Source of the DNA: Hanleya hanleyi
Taxonomy: Eukaryota; Mollusca; Polyplacophora; Lepidopleurida; Hanleyidae
Assembly: GCA_036873755.1 (NCBI GenBank)
Contig: JAVTVY010020515.1
Location: forward strand, 1 to 64,000
Length of the DNA: 64,000 bases
Direction: 5' to 3'
The position numbers and the translations under genes were made by a program. Every line of letters starts with the position of its first letter. Within the stretch, counting starts at the first letter, position 1. Below, in pieces: positions 31,669 to 44,559 of the stretch. Below the pieces are notes generated by a model. It was not told the origin of the DNA and searched no databases. It saw only the letters and a list, made by a program, of their open reading frames with translations.

Positions 31669-34600
31669 TCACAGTCCCGCGTATAGGCACCGGACGTGTT
31701 TTCGTTCTAGTTAAACTCTTTGATGGCTTTAGAATAAATAAAAATATATTGCTATTGATTTAGTGTAACTGTAAGAAATAAACGGCGATTCCGTGCGTGA
31801 ACATTCCGAGGAACCATCTCGTCTGCGAAATTCCATAATTGCTGATGCTTCGCACATATGATTATATTAATATGCTTTAACTAACCTACAATATGATAAT
31901 TATTCTCAGAAATCGCTTGACATTGAGTAGTTGGGATTATTGTAGTTTTCTCTAAATTAGACAGTTGTCAAGAACGCAAATTCCGAATAACCCCTCAGTG
32001 AATTTACCCATGATGCTTTTATGTGAACTATAAACTGCTATGCGGTAACATGTCACAGTTTGACAAATCAGTACATAGGTACGAGGTAAAACCTGTCCCC
32101 AAGTGAAATGAAAAAAAAGAGAGTAAATTGTGCTGATGGACAGCCATTGTGAATTTATTTCGTATATATTAATAGGCTCACAATGATCTCCAGAGGTTTA
32201 TTTATCCTGTGGATCAGTTAAACTCTGACAATGTTTGTAAATTGTTCACATATGAACCGAAGTTCTCCAGCTATGAGACTTTAAAGCTTGATGCCCCAAT
32301 ACCCGGTAGCGTCGGGGGTGTTTTAAAAACTTTAACAAGGAAGGTTGAAAAAGTGACCGAACATAATTGATTTATATAGGCTTTCAGACGTGTAGGGACA
32401 ATTAAGACTTTCAACATCACAAAATCGTATGGCAATCGTATTTATTTTAATTTTTTTTGCTGAAGAATGTTATAGGTATGATTTCCACCCAGTTGTCAGC
32501 TTCTGCTCGCTGGCTTTATCAGCAGTATCTTTTTAGTCCGGTTTATCTGACTCTTGTGACCGCTTCTCCTTGACCTCGTTCCGTGCACTACAGTAAGCTT
32601 CACCTCCGACAGAACGGATTCGTACGCATTCACATCTGTGGTGTGGTCATGGAGTGTAAACCAAGATATAACCTTCAGTTATCACACAAGTTATTTGAAG
32701 TATTCAATTAGTTAATATATTATGTATTGATTCAAATGAAACATGATATTGAGTGCTACCTCCAAATTTCAACAGTCTTCCTTGACGGTTTACTTTCACT
32801 CGATTGTCTACCCCCTGGGTTATATGGTAAGTCGGTCCTTCGACAACCTGGGATGCATAACCGCACTTATTCCACTTTGCATGCAGTGATGAGAACAGCG
32901 CGTCTAATGTTCTGAACGAAGAGGTATGTGCCCACTCTCAATCCAAGGACAAAATACAAAAATAGCCCATGTACGCACGACGAAGAAATATTGCAATTAG
33001 TATAGATTGGCAAAACTAAAAATCACATTGCTCAAAAGTTTTCCCATTTAAATGCTAATTTAGCGCTTACATACCAGCATAAACTTTATTTAGTTCAGGG
33101 TTCAGTTCTTTCTTAGCTGCCATTGTACTGTTTGTGGATTTGTATCCTTCATTTGGAGTTGATCAACTGCGGCTGTTGTTTAGCTATTCCATCTATAAAC
33201 CCCCGTTTGTAACGATGGAAAGAAAATACCAGTGTTTGGGACATGATGGGCATTAGATGATAACACCGAATCTTGGTGTTCAAATATCATGAAAATATTG
33301 GCAATATTACATGTTAGGGTCAAAATAAATGATTACTTTTGAAGGAAAATCTCATCAAGGAGCCAATAACTTCAATATTAATTTATGACTTGTCTAAGAG
33401 TCAAAGGTGGCCGGGCTATGATCAAGGCCCGAGTTACTCATCCATAGTAGTTATGCCCACTTAGACCTAAATGTTATTCTGTATAATTGTTTCTAAATGC
33501 TCGTATTACTTGGAGGTGTTCTATTTTCTTGGAGATGAATATCTTGTGAAAACACTGCTTCATGCGAATGAATGTCTTGTATATGATTCTGGATGGTGCA
33601 TGTATATTCAAACAATTACAAATGTCTCTGTTTATGTAATCAAATAATAATTTAACTATATGAAAAGCAGTCAAAACGTATAGCAATCTCTTCAACTGCG
33701 CATGCGCATTGGAAATAGACTAAGCCTAGAGAAGCAGTAATTGTATTGCAAATTAGATGCTGTAACAAACCGTGATTTAACTGATAACCTATGCTATATT
33801 TAGTCTTTGGATAATAAACCTGTCTTGCAGTAAATTATGTACTTAATTTATTTCCAATGTTGCACATGTCTGGTAACCGTTAGGCTGACCCTCTATCAAT
33901 ACTACACGGCATGCCATTCTGCTCTTTCGAGACTTGAGGTCAAGTCTCACCATACCGTACTATAAATATATATATATAAGCGATGTCCGAGTTGAGCTTC
34001 CATGATGTACCGGGAACGGTCTCAGGGTCAATGTCAAATATTGAGATTACTTGGAAAACATCATGTGGATCAACCGACTGGACAGGCTTTAGTATCGTCC
34101 AGAGAAGTGTTAACAAACGCACCAATCTAGGTAAACCAAGATGGTAAATCAGGGGAATACCATCTGGACGTAACGTGTGAAATGTTCGTCGATCTTCTAC
34201 GGGATCCCATATTAAGCCAATCACGACCATTTCAACCTTTTCTCTGACAATGATTGGTTTGCTGCACGGGGATTAACATCTTCGCATGGCGCAATCTTTT
34301 GATATGTTCTACCCCTAGCACAGCCAGATTTTTCGGCGGGAGTAAACTCTTTGATCTTTACGGTTTTTTACGCACCCTGTCTGGAAATGATGCCATATTT
34401 GGAAATTGTTTCAGGATAATGTATATATATTAGACCACGAGCTGCCGTATGTAATTACTGTGGGCGTGATTTTGAAATAGTTTCAACAAGCTATCCATCT
34501 GACTGACTAACAATGGTAGTTTTAAATTCGCACGGGATTTATATAGGGCTGAATTCAGATATAATATTCCGTGATATCATATCTGAGTTCACTGAGATTG

Positions 34601-35425
34601 CTAAAGCATGCGCGCCTCCTCCTCCAGGCGAAATGAGAGAAAGTTAGCGTTGTTACAGTCACTACTTCCTTCAAGCTATTATTACCGAACAACGTTCAAT
34701 GTTACGTTCCCGGTTTGCTTTACAATGATGGATGGGTCAGACGAGACCCTTTCACACGAGACATGTGCATGTATCACTTGCATTCGGTATCACGCAACAA
34801 TTGTCTAGTTACATATGGATTGGTGAAGTGTAATAATTATCACCTCGCCTCAAGGGCTCTTATCGCTGTCATCCAACACGCTCTCATATGATGACAGTAA
34901 CCTGTAAATGGACAGTACGGGAAACCGATTAATCAAAATCATTTCTAACGAATGAGTTGACGAGCTTTAACTGAATGAATATACCTATCCATTTGATGCC
35001 TGTGTTGGTTGATTGCGGATTGAATCCAAACACTTGTATCAGCGCTGACTCGATTATACTTTTACACAATGTAATTCAACTAATTAAATATGGGGTAATT
35101 GCATCTTCGGTAGTTGCCAGTCCAGTATCACTGGGAAACGACTTTTCATCAGCATCAAATAACACTAGTCAATGATATGAGTTTACCATGGGCACCTCGT
35201 GATGTTGTGACGACATCATTCAAAACTGTTGATTGCTTCTCTGTTGTAAGAAACTAGATGGCGTTTATACCCCTTCGGAGTTCGTTGCCAATTATGTATT
35301 ATGAATAAGATACGTGGAATGTGGACGCTGACTATTCTATGGACGACCTATGAATACTTAATTTCGGATATGGCAAGTGTATGCAAATTGTATTCAATTT
35401 TAAATTTCCCTATTCTTGGGAACAA
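31669..35425. other. unassigned spacer
   Basis: About 3.8 kb with no supported gene. ORFs such as 33940-34230 (minus, 96 codons) and 33474-33695 (minus) were read and contain no known motif. A few short AT dinucleotide runs (33966) are present. Confidence 0.35.
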
Positions 35426-35825
35426 AATTACAAACGTCTGGTCCGTCATTTATAATTCAACCGTCGTCCATTAAAGAATATCCGCATCCATAATCCAAAC
35501 ATCTATTCCATATGCCGTATAACAGCATTAGCACCGAATTGGAAAAGACAATCACAGTATACATAAGCCTACGCTTGTTTCTTGCAAGAGAGAAGCGGTC
35601 AACAGTTTGACATCATGATGTTCCAAAAATATCAAATCCCTATCGCTAATCAGTTTTATTAACCCATATGATATTCGTTGTAAAGTCGTCATCTAGAGAT
35701 TGATGTGTCTCCGTCATGCTTTGATTGTGCCTGTTTACATGAGCACCATGAGGATCTTGAGGTACAAGGGTTCATGTAGCCTCTAGTCCCGGGTTAAGCA
35801 GAATTAGACACAAGTTACGATAACT
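35426..35825 (-). mobile_element. RT-family 3' end, minus strand
   Basis: Inverted copy of the segment that follows the RT stop codon at 46012-46414. It starts at the family's terminus (aattacaaacgtctggtcc), passes ccgtcgtccattaaagaat, gaagcggtcaacagttt, catcatgatgttcc, tcatgctttgattgt, gatcttgaggtac and ends with cacaagttacga, which is the RT stop-codon region. It is therefore truncated almost exactly at the ORF end. Confidence 0.75.
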
Positions 35826-37164
35826 AATCGCAGGTTTCTCTTATGGAACAAATAAGCTATTTTGCAAATAATCCTATGCAGCTAAGATCAGACAAATATT
35901 CTCTGATCTAATGTGGCGAGGTATCAAGTGGTATTTAGAAAATGAAAATGAAAACCGAAGTAGATACCCATATCCAGGCTTAGTGTTAAATGTGTGCAGC
36001 CAGTTAGGAATAAAATACCATTGTATCAAGTACTTTCAATATGAGATCTAATCCATTCGATGTGACCGCTAATAGGTAAATTAAGACTAAATTATTCCTT
36101 GAGAAGATCATATCTCTTCCCTATTTCATGTAACTGTATCCATATATGTCGTTCTGGTTCTGGTCGCTGATGGTAAGCTGTACGCAAGAAGGCATACATT
36201 TCTCAATCCCCGGAGAACAGGAAATAATTTCCTGGCTTCATATTTCGAACACCGAAATAATTCCATGTTCAAGCCTCACTTCAGTTATAGGTAAGTTGAT
36301 TTCAAACATGCCGTCTATCCAAATTCGGTTATACATTTTCTGACAATCTGCTGACTGCTATCAAATTTCGGCCGACGGCTCAACTCGAACAACCCTTTGG
36401 TCATGTTGGTATGCAAATTGCCAGTATACGATCGATAAGGAAAGGTATGTTTTCTGAAGCGCAGATGACCCTATTCCGGAATTTCTGCATGGGCATTCTA
36501 ATTTTCATACAGGAAAGTCTGTAATCCTAGTTGATTCCTGCTGCATCTTATTTCTCCTATCTATACAGAACACACCAACTGCAGTGCTCTCCCGTTCGCC
36601 CCGATTGAGATATTGCTCCACATATTGTTTCGAATTTCCGAAGGCCACAAACTTGTCATCCGTATAGCTGGTTTATATGCTTGGTGTTGTAGGGAAACGG
36701 AAATTATTCTCGACGGTCACAGCATAATTGAATGTGTAAAAAGCCAGTATTTGTCCCGAGGGCAGTTAATAATAATCAAGCCGTCACTGACAGATAACGG
36801 GTGACACTGGGTTACCTCCCCCAGATAGACATAGGAAATTTCATGGAAATCGTCTATATGGGGACGTAATCGGTGTAAAATTTCTATTTCTATATCACTT
36901 GTGTCAATAACATCGAGTTAACCAGTGCAATAATCACAAGATTTACCACGGTTATCCTTCTCAAGTTTAACTGTTGTTTCAATCGGAAAATTAATTAACA
37001 AAACTACACAAATAGGCATATACCCACGTAATTTCCCAACAGCTGACTCGGCTGACAAAGTCACTCCCCATTTGAGAGACCACATAAACTCGTCCACTGA
37101 CATTGGCACGATGTCAACCGAGACGGGAGCATCGTCCAAACATAAGTGGACGAGTTTTTCAAAA
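35826..37164. other. unassigned spacer with a dispersed repeat
   Basis: No gene supported. The part 36635-36790 resembles 56223-56380: tgtttcgaatttccga, tgtcatcc and ggaaattattctcgac occur in the same order. This suggests an old dispersed repeat. The minus ORF 36918-37175 has no motif. Confidence 0.45.
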
Positions 37165-38506
37165 GATAGTGCCACGGCACTCTAGCTCATCTGTCTGTAA
37201 CTGGAGAAAGTAGCTGTGAGATATTTTTACTAACGAACTGCAATAGATGAGTTTCTAACTTGTGTTGTCCCCCCTGAACACTAAATGATCCATGCAGTTA
37301 TTTCCTGATATTTCATGATAAAGTTTCATGGGAAATTCAAGATGCGGCCATATTGGATTTTCGAAATGGACCAAAAAAGGTATCTTGCACAACTGGACCA
37401 CAAGGGGAACCTGTGTATCAACATCCATGCAGTAATATCCTGAGAATTCACGATAACAAAATTTCATGGGGAAATTCAAGATGGCCGCCTGGTGGCCATA
37501 TTGGACTGTTCAATCAGACCACAAATTGTATCTTGCACAACTAGACCCCAAGGGGAACATGTGTACCAAATTTGAGAAAGATCCATGCAGTAGTTCCTGA
37601 GAAATCGCAATAACAATGTTTCATGGGGAAATCCAAGATGGCCGCCTGGTGGCCATATTGGACTTTTCAATCAGACCACAAATTGTATCTTGCACAACTA
37701 GACCCCAAGGGGAACATGCGTACCAAATTTGATAAAGATCCATGCAGCAGTTCCTGAGAAATCACGATAACAATGTTTCATCTGGAAATCCAAGATGGCC
37801 GCCTGGTGGCCATATTGGATTTCTGAATCAGACCACAAAAGTATCTTGCACAACTAGATCCCAAGGGAAACCTGTGTATCAAATTTGAGAAAGATCCATG
37901 CAGTACTTCCTGATAAATCACGATAACGATGTTTCATAGGGAAATTCAAGATGGCCGCCTGGTGGCCATATTGGATGTTCGAATCAGAGCGGAAAAGATA
38001 TCTTGCATAATTAGACCCCAAGGGGAACCTGTGTACCAAATTTGAGGAAGATCTTTGCAGTAGTTCTTGAGAAATCGCAATAATAATGTTTCATGGGGAA
38101 ATCCAAGATGGCCGCCTGGTGGCCATATTGGATTTTTGAATCAGACCACAAAAGGTATCTTGCACAACTAGACCCCAAGAGGAACCTGTGTACCAAATTT
38201 GAGAAAGATCCATGCAGTAGTTACCGAAAAATAATGATGACAAGATTTCACTGGTAAATTCAAGATGGCCACCATGGCAGCCATATTTAAAATCGTATCG
38301 ACACGGCATGAACAAATTCTGGCGTAGTCATTGGGGGGAACATGCATGCCAAGTTTCAGCTTAATCGGCCAAGCGGTTTCAGAGAAGAAGATGTTTGCGC
38401 ACGACGGACGACGGATGACGCACGACGGACGATGCACGACGCACGACGGACGACGGACAATCAGGCCATGACATAAGCCCATCGGGCCTTCGGCCCAGAT
38501 GAGCTA
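37165..38506 (-). mobile_element. HINE-3, Helentron-like minisatellite element
   Basis: The inverted 11-mer TAGCTCATCTG (37183-37193) pairs with CAGATGAGCTA (38496-38506). Next to the right one is the hairpin GGGCCTTCGGCCC (38484-38496). Beyond the left one lies a stem-loop AGTGCCACGGCACT (37168-37181), as at Helentron 3' ends, so the element reads right to left. Inside are seven ~156 bp repeats (aagatggccgcc at 37479, 37634, 37791, 37948, 38104, 38262, and a diverged one at 37338) and an acgacggacgacgg microsatellite (38398-38460). No coding capacity. No target duplication is apparent. The family assignment is architectural inference. Confidence 0.7.
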
Positions 38507-39245
38507 AAAAGGGAGAAAAGTTGTCAAAGTTTAAATATGTTTTCAGCCTTTTATAATTGTAATCTTTGTTGATAATCAATTTGACTAGTGCAATAGAATA
38601 GAAATAATGTTTTCATAGGCGTGCTAACCCAAGGTGAAAACTTGGGTTAATCTGCGTTGGTGATTGGCTATCGTCGACGAACTATATTCTGTAGATATTT
38701 CCGTGTCATCATACTGCAACAGTACATCCCGGTAATGCGCTTGGCGTTCCGTGTGACTATATCACTGAAAGCCGGATGTTTATGTGGCATAGTGGCTGTA
38801 TCACTAGAGTTACTATCAATTTCACGGTTAATAGTATATCCAGTTAAATGAACCCCTTTGATGTTAGAAGACTTCGAATGTGGTTTATGTTTTCGACATT
38901 TGATGTTAGATCCAATAAAACAACATATTTACGAACGACATAAGCTCTTATTATTGGAACGGTCTTGTAACGCCATTTTCATCAGTGGAGAGCGCTGTGA
39001 GCACGACATCGTATTTCATCTTTATCAACACCAATGTACATGGCTGTCAGTTGCGTGTCAATCAGTATACCTTCGTGAGGGTGACACGTTAATTAGTGTA
39101 TCGTGCTGAATCGATAAATCACCACGTAAACAGGTCGTATGTACCCAAGATATCATGTGGGAACTATTCTGTCTTAGGTATTATACCAGAATAGCCGCCA
39201 ATGAGAATATGAAGGGAAATGTCGCTAAACTTCACACTCTATGTT
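38507..39245. other. unassigned spacer with hairpin
   Basis: No gene supported. A perfect 9-base stem TAACCCAAG ... CTTGGGTTA (38625-38649, loop gtgaaaa) is present. ORFs 38657-38851 and 38858-39109 lack motifs, although the second has several Cys/His residues (CGLCF, H...H) that are probably chance. Confidence 0.4.
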
Positions 39246-40912
39246 CCTACGAAGTAGGCTACAGATCGCAAATTGTCCGGTAATGAGTGAGTCAGTCAGT
39301 CAGTCAATCCGAATTCTTTCGTCGGCAAAATAAGGAGAACCGTTGACATTAGAACCTTGATTTTTGGCATGAACATGCATTAGGGTATTGTTACCAGCAA
39401 GTTCTGAGCTGACCGAATTCTGATGAAAATTTGATTTATAATTATTTTTTTTATTATTTATTGATGGCTCAGCGAGTACACGTCATGCCCATCGGGAACC
39501 CTTGGCTGTATGTTTCACTGTATATATAACACAGTACAAAATCTGGTGGGATATGCCATCCGTAATTGTTTTTTTGAAATAGGAAATGCTAATTTTCCAT
39601 CATTTGTTAACGCATTTATCTACACTGCTATTACCAACTTGCCAGCCTCAATACACACAATTCAGTATATTGTTATAGATATATGTAAACTGTGGCCTTT
39701 AACGTGTATCCTATTTCACATCCAAACATTTCATCACAGACCACATCAGGCCTCAAATTCAGGTCAAATTACCCACTGGTGGTGAAATATCCTACATCAA
39801 CCAATTAAGTCAGCCTGGTGCAATAACCCAGCAGAAGAAAGAAAGATGTGGTATCATCCTCCAGATTAGTCTGTGTCAGCAACAATGATAACAGTTTACT
39901 GAGGGTGAAACAATGCCATGACCGCATGTTTAAAGGGTCTTAATTTATTTTCTTTGGGTAGAATTTAACTAGATAAAGTAACTTTGATCATGATGTGAAA
40001 ATATGAGCACATACTTTGAGGTTTTTTTTGTACCTCTTGAATATTGACTATATATCACACTTGGATATAATTTAAACAAAAAATTACATGTACAAAATAT
40101 GTCTAAATTTTTCTTGTCATTTCAAATCTTGATCCATTTTGATTCCTTGATTAGGGGATACAGAATCACTGCCACGGAGTGTGTTGGTGTATCATAGCAA
40201 AGCAATTCCGATTCACACAACGAAGCTGAGGTGGTTTAACGTTTATCAATGGAGAAAATCACCGATCAACCGCCATAGAATATAATGTGAAACAAGAAAA
40301 CCGGAATAGTACATTCATCAGATTGCCGATACCCAAAATGTGTTATCTCATATATCTAGATAACAACGTGATGTAGAGACGCTATTTATTCGTCTTTGTA
40401 CCGGTTATGCTCAGGAGAATGACATAGAATCATTATTAACTTGTGGCGAGAAGGTGTTGGTCTTGAGTTGAATTACCGTAAACTACATAAATGCTACCTT
40501 TCTACTATAGGACTATATAAAAGAATTTGTTGTATTGTTGGGAAAATAATGGGATTCAAAAAGTTGTTTTTGGTCTTGGACAATGGCATTGAAAACCATT
40601 AAAGAGATGTAAATGTATTTTCACACGTAAAGCCTGAATCTACTGAACCTTTTATTATTCAATCTGTTTCCTTTAGTTAAAAAATTGTAAAATTAAATCG
40701 GCGATCGTTATTTATTTTTGGAATGAAGGCGCATTAGGAGACGCAAGTTCTGACCTACTTTTGATGACAATTTCTGGTGATTTTTGATGAAAATCACTGG
40801 GGATTCTGACTTGGGCAGTGCCCATCTTAATATAGGCAGGATTTCAACTGCGCGTCGGAGTCCTAATGCCTACCCTACTTCGTAGGTCCTGTGACGTTAG
40901 TCACGCTGCTCA
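39246..40912 (+). mobile_element. HINE-2 copy a, Helentron-like element
   Basis: Starts with hairpin CCTACGAAGTAGG (39246-39258) and ends with its reverse complement CCTACTTCGTAGG (40874-40886), followed by tcct and a stem-loop GTGACGTTAGTCAC (40891-40904). The offset 3' repeat plus stem-loop matches the asymmetric ends of Helentron-type elements. A (GTCA)n run lies near 39290. Interior has no ORF of note. Landmarks: ggcaaaataaggagaacc, gttgatggctcagcg-like, ggtggtttaacgtttatcaa and atataggcaggatttcaac. Confidence 0.7.
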
Positions 40913-41111
40913 TGTATATGAATCAGGGGACAGAAAGATGGAGATCAGATCATTTTATTTACGCGTTTTCTATGACCAGGAGTGACGAGCATGCCATCAG
41001 TTGTCACCCTTCCACTAAATTATGGGACACTACGGATTGATGCAGCTTGATCCGTATGTAGATGGACGATCAATGCACCAGGGCGTCTACACTGTCAACA
41101 TGCGGTGTATT

Positions 41112-43750
41112 CCTACGAAGTAGGCTACAGATCGCAAATTGTCCGGTAATGAGTCAGTCAGTCAGTCAGTCAGTCCATCCGAATCCTTTCGTCGGCAAAA
41201 TAAGGAGAACCGTTGACATTAGAACCTTGATTTTTGGCATGAACGTGCATTAGGGCATTGTTACGAGCAAGTTCTGAGTTGACCGAATTCTGATTAAAAT
41301 TTGATTTATAATTATTTTTTTTATTATTTATTGATGGCTCAGCGAGTACACTGTCATGCCCATCGGGAAGCCTTGGCTGTATGTTTCACTGTATACACAG
41401 TGGTGGGATATGCCATCCGTAATTGTTTTTTCCTACGAAGTAGGCTACAGATCGCAAATTGTCCGGTAATGAGTCAGTCAGTCAGTCCATCCAAATCCTT
41501 TCGTCGGCAAAATAAGGAGAACCGTTGATATTAGAACCTTGATTTTTGGCAAGAACGTGCATTAGGGCATGTTACCAGCAAGTTCTGATCTGAAATAATT
41601 CTGATTAAAATTAGATTTATAATTAACACTTCAGTATCATCCATGTGGCCTTTAACAGTATCATGTTCCTTTTATGACCATGAAGCCCGGGGACCTCCTT
41701 ATCAGTGGATTTTAAGTCATTAAGGCTTGTCCTTGGAACAAACACAGAGAGAGGCTCTATCCGAGCCTTGTGGTTTTTAACAGTGATTTATATCCAAGCC
41801 CACTGAGATAAGGCTGTTCTAATCTTGCTTTCACATCAAATGCAGTGTCGCGTCCTGCTGGAACATTTCCTAGCTTAGACATTAAACAGCCCGCTAAACT
41901 TGCCATCAAATGTGATAAGGCTGGGAGTACAAGAATGTGCAGTGTATTTTCTGTGGACTGTGTAGGCTGTACAGTCTGAATGAAGACAGCCTAGCAGAAT
42001 TAGTTAAAGCTAGGTGGTTTAACGTTTATCAATGAAGAAAATCACCGATCAACCGCTATAGAATATAATGTGAAACAAGAAAACCGGAATAGTACATTCA
42101 TCAGATTGCCGATGCCCAAAATGTGTTGTCTCATATATCTAGATAACAACGTGATGTAGAGACGCTATTTATTCGTCTTTGTACCGGTTATGCCCAGGAG
42201 AATGACATAGAATCGTTATTATCTTGTGCATAGAAGGTGTTGGTCTTGAGTTGAATTACCGTAAACTACATAAATGCTACCTTTCTACTATAGTACTATA
42301 TATAAAAATTTCTTGTATTGTTGGGAAAATAATGTGATTCAAAAAGTTGTTTTGATCCTGTACAAGGGCACTGAAAACCATTAAAGAGACGTAAATATAT
42401 TTTCACACGTAAAGCTTGAAATCTACTGAACCTTTATTATTCAATCTGTTTCCTTTAGTTAAAAAATTGTAAAATTAAATCGGCGATCGTTATTTATTTT
42501 TGGAATGAAGGCGCATTAGGAGACTGTTACCAACAAGTTCTGAGCTGACCTACTTTTGATGAAAATTTCTGGGGATTTTTGATGAAAATCACTGGCGATT
42601 CTGACTTGGGCAGTGCCCATCTTAATATAGGCAGGATTTCAACTGGGGGTGGGGATTTCCAAGAGTTCAGTTCGCGTTCGAGTCCTAATGCCTACTCTAC
42701 TTCGTAGGTCCTGTGACGTTAGTCACACTGCTCATGTAACACAGTACAATATGTGATGGGATAATGAAATAGGAAATGCTAATTTTCTATCATTTGTTAG
42801 TGCATTCTTAATACACACAATTCAGTATATTGTTATAGATATATGTAAACTGTGGCCTTCAACGTGTATCCTATTTCACATCCAAACATTTCATCACAGA
42901 CCAAATCATGCAGGCTTCAAATTTAGGTCAAATTGCCACTGATGATGAAATATCCTACATCAACGAATTAAGTCAGCCTGAAGCAATAACCCAGCAGAAC
43001 ATAGAAAGATCTGGTATCATCCTTCAGATTAGCCTGTGAGCAACAATGATAAAATTTACTGAGAGTGAAACAAAGCTGTCCTGCAAGCCACCCAAGGTTG
43101 TTCAACGAGGCTTTGTTTTTGCCCCTGTTGTGTGCATTAAGGGTATGGAAACATGATATATGCACCCAGAGCCCTGATCTACAGCTGCATAAAACTCAAC
43201 ATCTGGCATTGACGGCATGTTTAAAGGGTCTTAATTTATTTTCTTTGGGTAGAATTTAACTAGATAAAGTAACTTTGATTGTACTTCTTGAATATCGACT
43301 ATATATCACACTGGGATATAATTTAAACAAAAACATTACATGTGTAATTATGTCTAAATTTTTCTTGTCATTTCAAATTTTGATTCCTTGATTAAGGGAT
43401 ACAGAATCACTGCCACGGAGTGTGTTGGTGTGTCACAGAATCACTGCCACAGAGTGTGTTGGTGTGTCACAGATTCACATCAGCACAGTAACTGGTAAAC
43501 TATTCATTCAATCCCATCACTTTTAATCTTCAACAAAATATTCAATACTGTTTTAATCGAAAATTTCTGGTGATTTTTGATGAAAATCTCTGGTGATTCT
43601 GACTTGGGCTGCATGTGCCCATCTTAATATAGGCAGGATTTCAAATTGGGGCTGGGGGGGGGGGGGGGGGGATTGCCAAGAGCTCAGTGCCTGTCCTAAT
43701 GCCTACCTTACTTCGTAGGTCCTGTGACGCATAGTCACACTGCCATGTTG
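41112..43750 (+). mobile_element. HINE-2 copy b, split by copy c
   Basis: 5' hairpin CCTACGAAGTAGG at 41112-41124. The left part (to 41431) matches copy a up to ccatccgtaattgttttt. The right part (from about 42740) matches the continuation of copy a (gaaataggaaatgctaattt to atataggcaggatttcaa) and ends with acttcgtaggtcctgtgac near 43705-43740. The 18-base G run at 43654-43671 and a 38-base tandem duplication at 43425-43480 (cactgccacggagtgtgttg) are in the right part. About 40 bases around the nested insertion are duplicated, so the exact junction is uncertain. Confidence 0.6.
41432..42738 (+). mobile_element. HINE-2 copy c, nested in copy b
   Basis: 5' hairpin CCTACGAAGTAGG at 41432-41444; 3' end with ctctacttcgtaggtcctg then GTGACGTTAGTCAC near 42716-42729. 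Its central part (41640-42010) differs from copies a and b, but the flanks, including ggtggtttaacgtttatcaa at 42012, are shared with copy a. It thus represents another subfamily inserted within copy b. Confidence 0.65.
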
Positions 43751-43930
43751 AAAGCCGCTATTACTAAATAGACTCGAGATTACCAGTTACTATCAACATT
43801 TAAGAATTTCTCAAATTTCTCGAATTTAAAAAAAAAACCCATCACTGTCGTTAGTTCCGTATTTCTCAACAGATATGTATGTTGAATGAGAATCCGAAAA
43901 GTTGTTTTTCTATGCATTAATTATAACAGT

Positions 43931-44330
43931 CGGATACAATCATCTAGTCCTTCATTCAATATTCAGCCGTCTTCCATTAAAGAATTTCCGCGTCCATAAT
44001 CCAATATCTAATTTATTCCTACGAAGTAGGCTCTCCTTTGCAAATTGTCCGGTAATGAGTGAGTGAGTCAGTCAGTCAGTCCATCCGAATCCTTTCGTCG
44101 GCAAAATAAGGAGAACCGTTGACATTAGAGCCTTGAGGTTTGGCATGGACGTGCATTAGGAGACTGTTACCAGCCAGTTCTGATCTGACCTGCTTTTTTC
44201 GACCTACTTAGGTGACATTTTACATTACGCTTGGACCCCCAAGTCATCTTCCTCACCCTATTCGTAGATCCTGTGACATCAGTCACACTACTCATGTATA
44301 ATAACATTAGAAAAGCACCAGATTAAAAGG
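43931..44330 (-). mobile_element. RT-family 3' end, minus strand, split by HINE-2
   Basis: The left piece, 43931-44017, reads agtccttcattcaatattca, gccgtcttccattaaagaat and cgcgtccataatcc. The right piece after 44304 (taataacattagaaaagcacc) continues the same family sequence (tataacagtattagcacc in other copies). The two pieces are separated by the short HINE-2 copy, which gives the relative age of the insertions. Confidence 0.55.
44018..44303 (+). mobile_element. HINE-2 short copy (MITE-sized)
   Basis: A 285-base deletion derivative. Hairpin CCTACGAAGTAGG at 44018-44030, (GTGA/GTCA)n at 44055-44080, ggcaaaataaggagaacc, then directly a diverged 3' end (CCCTATTCGTAGA near 44256) and the stem-loop GTGACATCAGTCAC at 44273-44286. 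The stem is preserved although the loop differs from the other copies. Confidence 0.7.
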
Positions 44331-44559
44331 ATCTGCCATGGGTGACATTTAGCCACAACACTGGAATTCTCCATGAAAGGCTTAAAGTTTCTAGTCGTAC
44401 ATCGCTTATATATTTGTTGGGTGAACTGTTAACATGACTTGATAACAGGCCTATTGGACGCGACAGATTATAATAGGAGAGAGAAAGAATTAAGATTTAA
44501 CGTCGCATTCAGCAATATTTCAGCTATACAGCGACAATCAAACAAAATTCTAAGGATTC

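Noticed and set aside
43654..43671. Poly-G run as a functional quadruplex
   Set aside because: It occurs in only one HINE-2 copy; homologous positions in copies a and c are short. Likely slippage.
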